Below are positions 15,883 through 24,996 of a stretch of 36,095 nucleotides of DNA, piece after piece. The position numbers and the translations under genes are program-made. The DNA is taken from the NCBI GenBank assembly GCA_002497765.1, contig DAET01000045.1:1-36095 (forward strand), written 5' to 3'. The first letter of the stretch is position 1, and the number at the start of each line of letters is the position of its first letter. The notes below the pieces were generated by a model that ran no database searches, was not told the DNA's origin, and saw nothing but the letters and a program-made list of their open reading frames with translations. Source of the DNA: Euryarchaeota archaeon UBA486. GTDB lineage: Archaea; Thermoplasmatota; Poseidoniia; Poseidoniales; Poseidoniaceae.

Positions 15883-18504
15883 ATGGCGGGTCCAATGTGC
15901 CGTCGAGAGGCTCGGCGTGCTGCTTTACTCGCCATGCTCATCGGCTCGGTTTTCCTTGCCGGGTGTTTCGGCGGCGGCGAGTCAACCTCCACCGCGGAGG
16001 ACGATGAAGGTCCGATTACCCTGACCGTGTGGCACACCTTCGCGGCAGAGAGCAAGGAAGAGAACGTCTTCTTGTCCTCCATCCGGGCCTTTGAGGCGCT
16101 TCATCCGAACATCACGGTTGAGGCCTCACTGGTGCCGTTTGGCGATGCTGATAACCTGTTCATGACGGCCGCTCAAGGCGGTGAAGCACCCGATTTGATG
16201 CGCCTCTCGAGCGATCAGCTGGGCGCCATCGGTGAGGTAAGGGTGGATGGGTTTCCCCTGTTGGAAGACCTTCGTCCTCACCTAACCCCGGTTCAACGTG
16301 CCCAATTTGATGAGCGTGCCCTTCACGCCATGAGGTACGACGATGCCCTGTACGGTGTGCCGGCGAGCCAGGATGCCCTTTCGTTGATTTACAACAAGGC
16401 CATCTTTGATGCCCGAGGCGTGGACTATCCTGATGCTTCATGGACGCAAAACGACTTGCTGCAGGCGGCGCAGACACTGACCTATCAAGACGTCCAGGGA
16501 CTGGCTTTACCGGTCAAATCCGCCTACTGGTGGTTCGGGTTCCAAGCAGGTTGGGGTGGATCCCTGTTCAACGAATCCGGCGTTCCCACCTTGGATTCTA
16601 ACGGCTCTGCCAATGCCTTGGATTGGTTGCTCGATTTGGAATTGGAGCACCAAGTGGTCGCTACCGGGACACAAACAGAGGGCATGAAAAACCAGTTTAT
16701 CGGCTCCAAAGCCGCCATGATCGTCGACGGTCCGTGGAATTGGGCCACCTACGAAGCCAGTCGGTTGGACGTGGGACAAGCCATGCTTCCGGTGATCGAC
16801 GTAACGGGGGAACGCGTGGCTCCACTTGTCACCTACAAAGGTTGGACCGTCAGTAAACAGAGCCTTCACAAATTGGCAGCGGTGGACTTGGCCCTGTTCC
16901 TCTCAAGTGAAGAAGTTCAGAAGCAGTTTGCGTTGGAAACGTACACCCTGCCAACCCACCTTGGTGCGGCTGCAGACGAAGCGGTTCGTGCTGACGAAGT
17001 GCTGGCGGGTTTCATGGACCAGCTGAACGCTGGTACACCGGCGCCCACCACGCGTGGCATGGCCCTCGTTTACGGGCCCCTGGTCACCGCCTTTGAGCAA
17101 GTCTACACCGGAACAGCCACCGCCGAAGCGGCTCTTTCGGGTGCCAATGCAGCGCTGATCGAAGAAATGGAGGGCTTGGAGCGAGCTGCGCCGCCGCCGG
17201 ACAACGAGGGCTACCGAACCATCACGGTGAATTTCACAACGGATGATTCGTCGACGTACACCGTTCGTGTCGATGGAGAAATGCATTCAAGTCTTTCATC
17301 CGGTGACCTCACGCCCTCCTTGCTGCCCGCCTACGACACGTGTTTGGCTGACGGGATGGAGATGCCGTACGTTGGCTCACACCGCCTCATTCCCAGTGGC
17401 ACCACGGTCATCGAGTGCTCGCTGACCGGTATGGTGCCCGGTACGCTGCACCAAATTGAGGTGGAAGGGGCCTCAGGTTCGGTGTTGAGCCAAGAACTCA
17501 GCACTGACGTTGGCGATGTTGTGCCCACCAGCGGCGACACCTCTGCCGTGCTGTTCGCCTTGGGCGCCATCGTTGTCTCACTGGTGGCGCTGCTCAGTTT
17601 CGGTCGCTACATGGATATCAAAGCGGGTCGCTTGCACGCTCGTTCTGCACACGCCTACATCGCGCCTGCCATGCTGGCTCTTGCCGTCTTGACCTTCTAT
17701 CCCGTCTTGTACGGATTTTGGCTTTCGTTCACCAACGCCGATGCCACGCGGCTGGGTGATGAATCGTTCGTAGGGCTGGTCAATTTCCTCGATGTGTTCA
17801 CGTCCTCTGGTTTCCTTCGTGTGACCCTGTTCACCTTGGTGTGGACGGTCAGCAACGTGGCCGCTCACATCGGCCTTGGGCTCTTCCTCGCCCTGGTGTT
17901 GCACCGTGCTAACATTCGTGGCACGACGGTGTACCGCACGGTGTTGCTCCTGCCCTGGGCCATCCCGTCGTACATCTCCGTTCTCGTTTGGAAGGGGATG
18001 TTCCAACCCGAGGGTCTTGTGAACGATGTGCTCGGGACCGAGTTCCAATTTTTGGCCGACCCCACGGGGGCGCAACTCGTGGTGATCTTCGTCAACATTT
18101 GGCTCGGCGTACCGTTCATGATGATGTCCCTCAGCGGTGCCCTTCAGGCGCTGCCAAAGGAGATGTACGAAGCCGCCCAACTCGACGGGGTCAGCGCGTG
18201 GGACACCTTCCGTCATCTGACCTTCCCGAACCTCAAGAGTGCCCTTGTGCCGCTGTCGTTGCTCGGATTTATCTGGACGTTCAACATGTTCAATGTCATT
18301 TACCTTCTGACCGACGGCGGTCCCGACCTGTACTTTGGTGAGCCCGGGCAGACGGACATTCTCATCACCTACGTCTACGACGTGGCCTTCCGAGACGGTG
18401 CGTACGGTGTTGCAGCGGCGTGGTCCGTGGTGATTTTCTTGATGTTGCTGGCGTTCTCCTGGACGTACATGAAGCGCACGAACGCGACGGAGGCAACGGT
18501 ATGA
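15883..18504 (+). CDS. Fused maltodextrin-type solute-binding lipoprotein and MalF-family permease
   Basis: The 873-residue protein joins two transporter parts. The N-terminus is a lipoprotein signal (LIGSVFLAGC, Cys28). Residues about 45-435 are a family 1 (MalE-like) solute-binding domain: TVWHTF start, RYDDALYGVPAS, AAMIVDGPWNW and TPAPTTRGMALVYGP. Residues about 445-545 form a small beta-rich extracellular domain. A membrane helix (about 553-575) leads into a MalF-type permease (about 590-873) with several helices and the ATPase-docking EAA loop (EAAQLDGVSAWDTF, about 763-776). The binding domain would thus be tethered by lipid and by fusion. It is the first gene of a four-gene operon; the next gene overlaps its stop by four bases. 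Maltodextrin as the ligand is inferred from the amylase, glucanotransferase and phosphorylase genes around it. ATG 15895 is an alternative start. Confidence 0.87.
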   Translation: MAGPMCRREARRAALLAMLIGSVFLAGCFGGGESTSTAEDDEGPITLTVWHTFAAESKEENVFLSSIRAFEALHPNITVEASLVPFGDADNLFMTAAQGGEAPDLMRLSSDQLGAIGEVRVDGFPLLEDLRPHLTPVQRAQFDERALHAMRYDDALYGVPASQDALSLIYNKAIFDARGVDYPDASWTQNDLLQAAQTLTYQDVQGLALPVKSAYWWFGFQAGWGGSLFNESGVPTLDSNGSANALDWLLDLELEHQVVATGTQTEGMKNQFIGSKAAMIVDGPWNWATYEASRLDVGQAMLPVIDVTGERVAPLVTYKGWTVSKQSLHKLAAVDLALFLSSEEVQKQFALETYTLPTHLGAAADEAVRADEVLAGFMDQLNAGTPAPTTRGMALVYGPLVTAFEQVYTGTATAEAALSGANAALIEEMEGLERAAPPPDNEGYRTITVNFTTDDSSTYTVRVDGEMHSSLSSGDLTPSLLPAYDTCLADGMEMPYVGSHRLIPSGTTVIECSLTGMVPGTLHQIEVEGASGSVLSQELSTDVGDVVPTSGDTSAVLFALGAIVVSLVALLSFGRYMDIKAGRLHARSAHAYIAPAMLALAVLTFYPVLYGFWLSFTNADATRLGDESFVGLVNFLDVFTSSGFLRVTLFTLVWTVSNVAAHIGLGLFLALVLHRANIRGTTVYRTVLLLPWAIPSYISVLVWKGMFQPEGLVNDVLGTEFQFLADPTGAQLVVIFVNIWLGVPFMMMSLSGALQALPKEMYEAAQLDGVSAWDTFRHLTFPNLKSALVPLSLLGFIWTFNMFNVIYLLTDGGPDLYFGEPGQTDILITYVYDVAFRDGAYGVAAAWSVVIFLMLLAFSWTYMKRTNATEATV

Positions 18505-19745
18505 TCTCTCCCGAGACAGTTCGTCGATGGTACACGCCCGTCGAGGTGTCCACCCTTCGGAGGTGGCTGCTGGTCAGCGTGGTGGTCAACGTGATGTTGC
18601 TCTCTGTCGATGTGGTGCGTGGCGGTGAATCCTTCCTCGTCGGGGTCCTTGGGGTCTTGATGATGGGAGCCCTGTTGAACAGCCTACCCCAGGAACAGAA
18701 ACCAGCTTCTCGAAACCAATCCTTGGTGCTTGGCGGGGCCGTGTTGTTGTGCGGTTTGGTTCGTCTGCTCGAGACGCCCATGAGCCTGTTTGACTGTTGG
18801 ATGCATGCATGGATGGTTGGCCCCGGTGCACTGACCATCCTCTGGGTCTCCGGTCGCCCCGTGTCCGCCTGGTCAACGCGTTCCCTGTCCATCGGTGCCG
18901 TGGAATACGGACTGGCGAGGAACCAATCCCTCGCACCGCGTTTCCAAGCCTTTGGGGCGCATCTCGTGCTCTTGCATTTCGTGGTCCTCACCCTCCTCCC
19001 GCTGGTGTGGATTCTCGACATCGCCCTGTCGCCCGGCAATGCACTGGGGGGCTCGTTGGGTGGCCCATACACCACCGAACATTTCTCCAACATGCTGGGC
19101 AGCGATGCCTTTTGGACATGGATGCGCAATTCCCTCATCGTCAGCATCGGTACCACCCTGTTGGGGCTGGTCGTTGCCATTCCCGCCGGGTATGCGTTCA
19201 GCCGCTACAAGTTCACAGGCAGGGACGTGTCCATGTTTGCGTTCTTGCTGGTGCAAATGTTTCCCGGCATCATCATCCTCGTGCCGTACTTCTTGGTGAT
19301 GAAATCGCTCGGCCTGTTGAATTCTCACTTGGGCCTCATTCTCGCCTACTGTGTCACGGCCCTTCCGCTGTGCGTGTGGATGTTGAAAGGCTTCTTTGAC
19401 ACGGTGCCTCGAGAACTCGAAGAGGCAGCGTTGTTGGACGGCTGTAACCAGTTTCAGGTGTTCACCAAGGTGGTGCTGCCCCTCTCGTTGCCGGCCGTTG
19501 CGGTCACAGCGCTCTTCAGTTTCCTCGCAGCATGGAATGAATTCCTGTTGGCCTTGACGTTCAACACGTCCAACGACATGTACACACTGCCGGTTGGTCT
19601 GGCGTCGATGATCTCCAGCACGGGCCAGGCTTGGGGCGATTTTGCTGCGGCCAGTCTCCTGGTGAGTTTGCCGGTGGCTCTGCTGTTCCTGTTCTTCCAG
19701 AAGTTCCTCATCGAGGGACTGTCCGCTGGAGGCGTCAAGGGGTGA
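18501..19745 (+). CDS. MalG-family sugar ABC transporter permease with extra N-terminal membrane region
   Basis: A 414-residue inner-membrane permease. The C-terminal part (about 150-414) is a normal MalG-type subunit, with AIPAGYAFSRYKF, the FPGIIILVPYF helix and the EAA loop EEAALLDGCNQFQVF that docks on the ATPase. The first 140 residues are unusual: about four additional hydrophobic segments (near residues 19-36, 41-62, 77-95 and 100-118). A standard MalG of about 280-300 residues has no such part. The ATG at 18501 overlaps the preceding TGA (ATGA), with GGAGG at 18489-18493 seven bases upstream, so translation is coupled to the fused MalF partner. The extra helices could compensate for a different MalF topology or bind another subunit; this is inference. 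Confidence 0.88.
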   Translation: MISPETVRRWYTPVEVSTLRRWLLVSVVVNVMLLSVDVVRGGESFLVGVLGVLMMGALLNSLPQEQKPASRNQSLVLGGAVLLCGLVRLLETPMSLFDCWMHAWMVGPGALTILWVSGRPVSAWSTRSLSIGAVEYGLARNQSLAPRFQAFGAHLVLLHFVVLTLLPLVWILDIALSPGNALGGSLGGPYTTEHFSNMLGSDAFWTWMRNSLIVSIGTTLLGLVVAIPAGYAFSRYKFTGRDVSMFAFLLVQMFPGIIILVPYFLVMKSLGLLNSHLGLILAYCVTALPLCVWMLKGFFDTVPRELEEAALLDGCNQFQVFTKVVLPLSLPAVAVTALFSFLAAWNEFLLALTFNTSNDMYTLPVGLASMISSTGQAWGDFAAASLLVSLPVALLFLFFQKFLIEGLSAGGVKG

Positions 19746-19751
19746 GAACAC

Positions 19752-20537
19752 ATGGTGAGTGTGAAATTTGAAGGAGTATTGAAGCGATACGAGGACGGCT
19801 TTGAAGCCGTTTCGGGGCTCGATTTAGAAGTGCGAGACGGGGAATTCTTGGTGTTGCTTGGGCCATCGGGTTGCGGCAAATCAACCACCTTGCGAATGCT
19901 GGCTGGCCTCGAGGAAGTGACCGACGGGACCGTTAGCATTGACGGCGTTGTCGTGAACCACCTTCCCGCTGGTGCCCGTGGACTGGGCATGGTGTTCCAG
20001 TCCTACGCCCTCTACCCGCACATGAGCGTCCGCGACAACATGACGTTCGGGTTGCGAATGGCCAAAGGCGCCGAACGCCTTCCCGACGGTGAAATCGCCA
20101 CGCGAGTCAAAGAGACAGCGGCGATGTTGGAGTTAAGCGACCACCTCGATAAGAAGCCCAAGGAACTGAGCGGTGGTCAGCGGCAGCGTGTCGCCTTGGG
20201 CCGTGCCTTGATTCGTCGTCCGAAGGTGCTGTTGATGGACGAGCCGCTCTCAAATTTAGACGCCGAATTGCGCCATCAGATGCGTCATGAAATCCGTCGA
20301 CTCCACGATGAACTCGGCACCACGACCATCTACGTCACGCACGACCAAATCGAAGCGATGACCCTGGCCGACCGAGTGGCCATCCTCGACAAAGGCGTGC
20401 TTCAACAGCATGCTCCGCCGCTTGAGGCCTACCAGCAACCGGCGAACGAATTTGTTCAATCCTTCTTGTGTCGCCACCTTGACGATTTGGTTGAGACGGC
20501 CAACACCTTGCTTCGACCTTCAGGGGAGGGCGCTTGA
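19752..20537 (+). CDS. MalK/UgpC-type sugar ABC transporter ATPase lacking the regulatory domain
   Basis: The 261-residue cytoplasmic ATPase powers the two permeases encoded just upstream. It shows Walker A GPSGCGKST (37-45), Q-loop Gln83, signature LSGGQRQ (139-145), Walker B VLLMDEP (159-165) and switch His197 in YVTHDQIEAM. The order and sequence match the CUT1 (MalK/UgpC/MsmX) family. Those proteins are normally about 360-380 residues, with a C-terminal TOBE/regulatory domain; here the protein stops soon after the nucleotide-binding domain (NEFVQSFL and a short tail), so the regulatory part is missing. The start at 19752 has GGTGA (19741-19745) six bases upstream, overlapping the stop of the permease gene. 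Its TGA overlaps the ATG of the amylase gene by one base. Confidence 0.92.
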   Translation: MVSVKFEGVLKRYEDGFEAVSGLDLEVRDGEFLVLLGPSGCGKSTTLRMLAGLEEVTDGTVSIDGVVVNHLPAGARGLGMVFQSYALYPHMSVRDNMTFGLRMAKGAERLPDGEIATRVKETAAMLELSDHLDKKPKELSGGQRQRVALGRALIRRPKVLLMDEPLSNLDAELRHQMRHEIRRLHDELGTTTIYVTHDQIEAMTLADRVAILDKGVLQQHAPPLEAYQQPANEFVQSFLCRHLDDLVETANTLLRPSGEGA

Positions 20538-23317
20538 TGTTGACGCGCACGTCCGCTACGATGCTGGTGGCGTTGTTGCTCATCGTCGTGGCTTCGCCGC
20601 TGGTGACCAACGATGCGGAGGCTGCGACCGGTCGGTCTGGCGAGTTTGTCACACTCACTTACACAGGCAACGCCTCATCGGTGGAACTCATCGGTGAATG
20701 GAACTGGAGTGAAACGCTGACCATGACTCGCAACGGGGATGTTTGGAGCGTGGACGTTGAACTCTCAGAGGGTCTGTACTGCTACAAATTCATCGTGGAC
20801 GGCGCTTACATCTTTGACCCAAGCAACCCAGAACGCGTGTACTGCGATGACATCGAGAACTCATTGCTGCGGGTGGACGACCACCTTCGCCCCCACTACA
20901 CCGCTACCCTGACGGATGTTGCCCTCGAGGTCACCTATCATGCTGGTTCCACCGGTGCCCTTCACGACGGTGTTCCGTCGGCGCTGGCTGGCGCGACGTG
21001 GGACGACATGACGTCGACATGGACACTTCCACTGTCCGGCCTTACGGACGGAAAGCACACGCTCAAAATCGAAGGATTCGATGCCGAGGGCCATCCTGCC
21101 TACGACCTCTTGGTTCCGTTTTGGACCGGCCCTCACGCTGAGTTCGTCTGGGACGACGCCCTTGTCTACATGATCATGACCGACCGTTTCGTCAACGGCA
21201 ACACCAGCAACGACGGCACCAGCACGGGTGCTGCCCAAGGGGCCGACTGGCAAGGCGGCGATTTTGCCGGCGTCACGCAGATGATTGAGTCGGGCTACTT
21301 TGCCGACCTCGGCGTCAATGCCCTCTGGCTCACCCCGTTTAACACGGCTGCGACCGGGACGGGCAAAGCAGCCGATGGCGTGCATGATGTGTCGGCCTTC
21401 CACGGTTATTGGCCCATCGAAGCCCGCGGGGTTGAACCTCGATTGGGCACGGAGGCCGAACTTCAGGCCATGATTGAAGCGGCGCACGACGATGGCATGC
21501 GTGTGATGATGGATTTCGTGGTGAATCACGTTCACGAAGATCACGAATATGCTCAGAACAACTCGGACTGGTTCAACACGGGCTGCATTTGCGGTCAGGC
21601 TGACTGCGATTGGACCGAACACCGGCTCGACTGTCAATTCACGGCCTACATGCCCGATGTCAACTGGAAGAACCGGCAGGCCTCCGAACAGATGATCGCC
21701 GATGCCCTGTGGTGGATGGAAACCTTCGACCTTGACGGCGCCCGCATCGATGCCGTGAAGCACGTTGAGAATTTGGCGGTCTCAAACATGGTCGCTCAAA
21801 TCAACGAACGGTTTGAGACCGTGGGCAACGATGTCTACCTCAAGGGGGAAACGGCCATGGGTTGGTCGGGCCATTCCCTTGAGGACAACCAAGCCCAGTA
21901 CGGAGCCATCAACGCCTACATGGGACCTGACGGCTTGGACGGTCAGGCTGATTTCGTGCTCTACCATGCCGTCGTGGACAACGTGTTTGTCTCCGGCAAT
22001 GAAAACTATCAGCACTTGGATTACTGGACCAACCGAAGTCAGGACCAATACACGCCCGGCTCCCTGATGGTTCCCTATGTTGGCAGTCATGATGTTCCTC
22101 GCCTCACCAGCCGTGCAGACACTGGAACCGGTGATGCCTACAACCAGTGGGTTGAGGACGGCCTTCCCGGACAACCGGGGGATGTTTCTGCCTACCACGC
22201 CGCCCTCCAAGCCTACGGTTGGTTGCTGACCACGCCCGGTGCCCCTCTGCTCTACTACGGCGATGAATACGGTGAGTACGGCGGTGCTGATCCCGATAAT
22301 CGCCACATGTACCGCAACCAGTCATCGTGGAGCGATCATGAAGCAGCGCTCTTTGAGAACATCTCGCAACTCGGGCAGCTTCGTCTCGAGTCCATCGCTC
22401 TGCGACAGGGCGCGTACAGCACCCGTTTGGCCATGGCCAACCTGTTGGCGTACAACATGACCCACGACGAGCAAACCATGACCGTGGTGTTGAACCGAGG
22501 CGGGCCAACGCAACTCAGTGGCTTTGCAGCCAACGATACGGTGCGTTTTGGCTCAGGTGCAGTGGCCGATGGGAGCTTGACCGTTCCCGCTCATTCGGTC
22601 ACGGTGATTGAGTTGAACGCCATCAGTGTCCAGCCACCAACCAATGAAACCGGCGGGAACACCACCGTCCTCGGATGCACGGACCCGTCTGCGGAGAACT
22701 ACAATTCGTCGGCGACCGTCGACGACGGTAGTTGCACGTACCCGCCAGCCCCCGTCGTGGGATGCACCGACGAGACCGCGACGAACTACGACGCAGCAGC
22801 CACAGAGGATGACGGGACCTGCCAGTACGAGAGCGACCCTGAGGACCCGTGCGCTGATGTCGTTTGTGATGCATGCCCTCAGGGATGGACCACGCTGCCT
22901 GCAGAGGAGGGTGGATGCTGTCCAGGTTGCGTTGACCCCAGCGACACCAATCAATCGGGCGATGGTTCAACCAACGAGACCGCCGCCAACGGGATGGCCA
23001 ACAACGGGACCTCCGATGGAGGCACAGGGAATGGAACGAACGGAACCAACAACGAAACCAACATGCAAGTTTGCGATCTATGCTGCGGTGAGACCTACGA
23101 GCATCCCGCTGACGAACCTTGTCCCATTGCTATGTGTGAGCCATGCGAGGAAGAAGAGGCCAGCACGACCACCTCGTCGGCCGTTACCGCAAGAAACGTC
23201 TTGATCGGTGCGGTCCTCCTGTTGGTGCTGATGTTGGTCGTGACGGGGAGAAGTCCACCCAAACAGGAGCTGGACGAGGCGTTTGAGGCGGCTTCCGATC
23301 AGGAGAACTTCTCGTAG
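20537..23317 (+). CDS. Secreted, membrane-anchored GH13 alpha-amylase
   Basis: A 926-residue extracellular alpha-glucan hydrolase. A signal peptide (about 1-30) is followed by a CBM48-like beta module (about 33-115; ELIGEWNW, YCYKFIVDG) and a GH13 barrel (about 205-620). Catalytic residues are visible: nucleophile Asp405 in DGARIDAV, acid/base Glu438 in KGETAMG, and transition-state Asp519 in VGSHDVPRL; DFVVNHV is conserved region I. After the barrel come two copies of a Cys-containing repeat (GCTDPSAENYNSSAT... and GCTDETATNYDAAAT...), a Cys-rich Asn/Gly/Thr linker with many N-glycosylation-like sites, and a C-terminal membrane helix (about 886-905) with a short charged tail. The start ATG overlaps the ATPase stop (TGATG), with GGAGG at 20525-20529. 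It probably feeds maltodextrins to the co-transcribed transporter. Its 3' end overlaps the convergent phosphorylase gene by 19 bases. Confidence 0.93.
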   Translation: MLTRTSATMLVALLLIVVASPLVTNDAEAATGRSGEFVTLTYTGNASSVELIGEWNWSETLTMTRNGDVWSVDVELSEGLYCYKFIVDGAYIFDPSNPERVYCDDIENSLLRVDDHLRPHYTATLTDVALEVTYHAGSTGALHDGVPSALAGATWDDMTSTWTLPLSGLTDGKHTLKIEGFDAEGHPAYDLLVPFWTGPHAEFVWDDALVYMIMTDRFVNGNTSNDGTSTGAAQGADWQGGDFAGVTQMIESGYFADLGVNALWLTPFNTAATGTGKAADGVHDVSAFHGYWPIEARGVEPRLGTEAELQAMIEAAHDDGMRVMMDFVVNHVHEDHEYAQNNSDWFNTGCICGQADCDWTEHRLDCQFTAYMPDVNWKNRQASEQMIADALWWMETFDLDGARIDAVKHVENLAVSNMVAQINERFETVGNDVYLKGETAMGWSGHSLEDNQAQYGAINAYMGPDGLDGQADFVLYHAVVDNVFVSGNENYQHLDYWTNRSQDQYTPGSLMVPYVGSHDVPRLTSRADTGTGDAYNQWVEDGLPGQPGDVSAYHAALQAYGWLLTTPGAPLLYYGDEYGEYGGADPDNRHMYRNQSSWSDHEAALFENISQLGQLRLESIALRQGAYSTRLAMANLLAYNMTHDEQTMTVVLNRGGPTQLSGFAANDTVRFGSGAVADGSLTVPAHSVTVIELNAISVQPPTNETGGNTTVLGCTDPSAENYNSSATVDDGSCTYPPAPVVGCTDETATNYDAAATEDDGTCQYESDPEDPCADVVCDACPQGWTTLPAEEGGCCPGCVDPSDTNQSGDGSTNETAANGMANNGTSDGGTGNGTNGTNNETNMQVCDLCCGETYEHPADEPCPIAMCEPCEEEEASTTTSSAVTARNVLIGAVLLLVLMLVVTGRSPPKQELDEAFEAASDQENFS

Positions 23318-24948
23318 AAGTGCACGTAATCGGCGATCATTCTCGTTCCGGTGAATCGAGCAGAAGTGGCGATGCTCGCACGCATCAATTTGGCCCAGCG
23401 TTCCGGACCTTCGTCCCAAAGCGGGAGGACTTCTTGCTCCAATACGCTGTAGATGTTCTCGGCGTCCCTTGCATCGTCTCGTTCATCCTCCGCACTGCCA
23501 ATGGCCCAACCGTTCACGCCGTGCTCGCAACCTTCGGGCCACCAACCGTCGAGGATGGAGCAGTTGGGCACGCCGTTCATGGCGGCTTTCATGCCTGAGG
23601 TGCCAGAGGCTTCCAGCGGCCGAATCGGGTTGTTTAGCCAGATGTCCACACCGCTGGTCATCGCGAGGCCGGTGTCCATGTCGTAGTTTTCGATGAACGC
23701 CACGGGGATGTCGTCTGCGACCTCTTCGGCCGAGGCGAAAATGTCTCGAATCAGTTGCTTCCCTCCCTCATCCTTGGGGTGGGCTTTGCCGCTGAAAACG
23801 AACTGAATTCGCTTTGCTCCAATGGAACGAAGCCGCTCGAGGTCGCTGAACACGAGGTTCGCTCGCTTGTAGGTGGCGAATCGTCGTGCAAAGCCGATGG
23901 TCAATCGGTCTTCGTGAAGTTCCACGCCGGTCGAAGCCCGAACCAGTTCACGCAACATCCGTCGGTTGGCATGACGGGCTTTCAACAGCGCTGCATCGGG
24001 TAGGCTGCCGGCGTAGCCGAGTTGACTGGGGTCTTCCTTCCAACCAGGAAGGTGCGCATCAAACAAGCCGCTCATCTGCGGGGAAGTCCACGTGATGTGG
24101 TGAACACCGTTGGTGATGGGAGCGATGTGGGTGCCTCCAAACATCGTGGAGGCCACCTGTGCGTTGAGGTTGGACACGGCGTTGACGGACGTTGACAACG
24201 CCACGGCGAGGTGTGACATTGAACAGCGACGCCCTTCCTCTGAATCACCTGCGTTTCGAACCAAGTCCTCTGCATCGTCGGGCAGAAGATCACCGATCAC
24301 CTCGCGCACCAACGACCACTCGAACCGGTCATGGCCAGCTGGTACCGGCGTATGCGTGGTGAACAAGGTTCGCTGTGCGAGCTCTTCTCTGCTCCAACCT
24401 TGACGGAGCATTTCGAGCATGGCGAACGTGCAGTGCCCTTCGTTGAGGTGCATGCCAGCGAAGTCGTGACCGAGGGCTTGCAGGGCTTGGACGCCGCCTA
24501 CACCGAGGAGGTACTCCTGTCGAACACGCATGTCGTCGTCGCCACCGTACAACCGTGCCCCCAAACCCACGAAGGATGCGGTGTTGTTGGGATGGGCGGT
24601 GTCAAGGAAATAGACGGGAACGACATGACCGGAGACACCCACGACGTCCGTCTTCCAGATGGTGGCGAACAGGGTTTCACCGTCAAGGGGCAACTGAATG
24701 GTCTTCCCCGTGTTCGTCAAATGTTCTGCAGGGTCGATGGGGGCATAACTTTCGGATTGGACGCCGGCCTCGTCGAGGTGCTGTCGTCCGTAGCCTTCTC
24801 GGTAGAGCAGGCTCATGCCCACCAAAGGCAACCGGGCATCAGCGGCCGATTTCACGTGGTCGCCCGCTAGCACGCCCAGGCCACCAGAGTAGGTGTGGAG
24901 TTCAGACCAAAGCCCAATTTCGGCGGTGAAATACGCAAGGGTTGGCAT
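23299..24948 (-). CDS. glgP: Alpha-glucan (glycogen/maltodextrin) phosphorylase, short GT35 type
   Basis: A 549-residue cytoplasmic enzyme expected to release glucose-1-phosphate from alpha-1,4-glucans with inorganic phosphate and pyridoxal phosphate. It opens with AYFTAEIGLWSELHTYSGGLGVLAGDH split over the first 30 residues, typical of the short archaeal/Thermotoga-type phosphorylases. It contains FTTHTPVPAGHDRF, NGVHHITWTSP and FARRFATYKR. The cofactor lysine is Lys454 in EASGTSGMKAAMNG. Classic bacterial and animal phosphorylases exceed 750 residues; this size is normal for the short subgroup. It lies 48 bases downstream of the glucanotransferase gene on the same strand and probably shares its transcript. 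No good Shine-Dalgarno precedes the ATG at 24948. Confidence 0.92.
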   Translation of the reverse strand: MPTLAYFTAEIGLWSELHTYSGGLGVLAGDHVKSAADARLPLVGMSLLYREGYGRQHLDEAGVQSESYAPIDPAEHLTNTGKTIQLPLDGETLFATIWKTDVVGVSGHVVPVYFLDTAHPNNTASFVGLGARLYGGDDDMRVRQEYLLGVGGVQALQALGHDFAGMHLNEGHCTFAMLEMLRQGWSREELAQRTLFTTHTPVPAGHDRFEWSLVREVIGDLLPDDAEDLVRNAGDSEEGRRCSMSHLAVALSTSVNAVSNLNAQVASTMFGGTHIAPITNGVHHITWTSPQMSGLFDAHLPGWKEDPSQLGYAGSLPDAALLKARHANRRMLRELVRASTGVELHEDRLTIGFARRFATYKRANLVFSDLERLRSIGAKRIQFVFSGKAHPKDEGGKQLIRDIFASAEEVADDIPVAFIENYDMDTGLAMTSGVDIWLNNPIRPLEASGTSGMKAAMNGVPNCSILDGWWPEGCEHGVNGWAIGSAEDERDDARDAENIYSVLEQEVLPLWDEGPERWAKLMRASIATSARFTGTRMIADYVHFYEKFS

Positions 24949-24996
24949 CGGGCCAGCCTATCAAAAATTGGGTTATGAGGTTCACGGTAAGCCATT

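Noticed and set aside
18873..19751. Minus-strand frame of 292 codons across the MalG gene
   Set aside because: Gln/Glu/His-rich translation without hydrophobic core; it is the complement of a hydrophobic permease gene.
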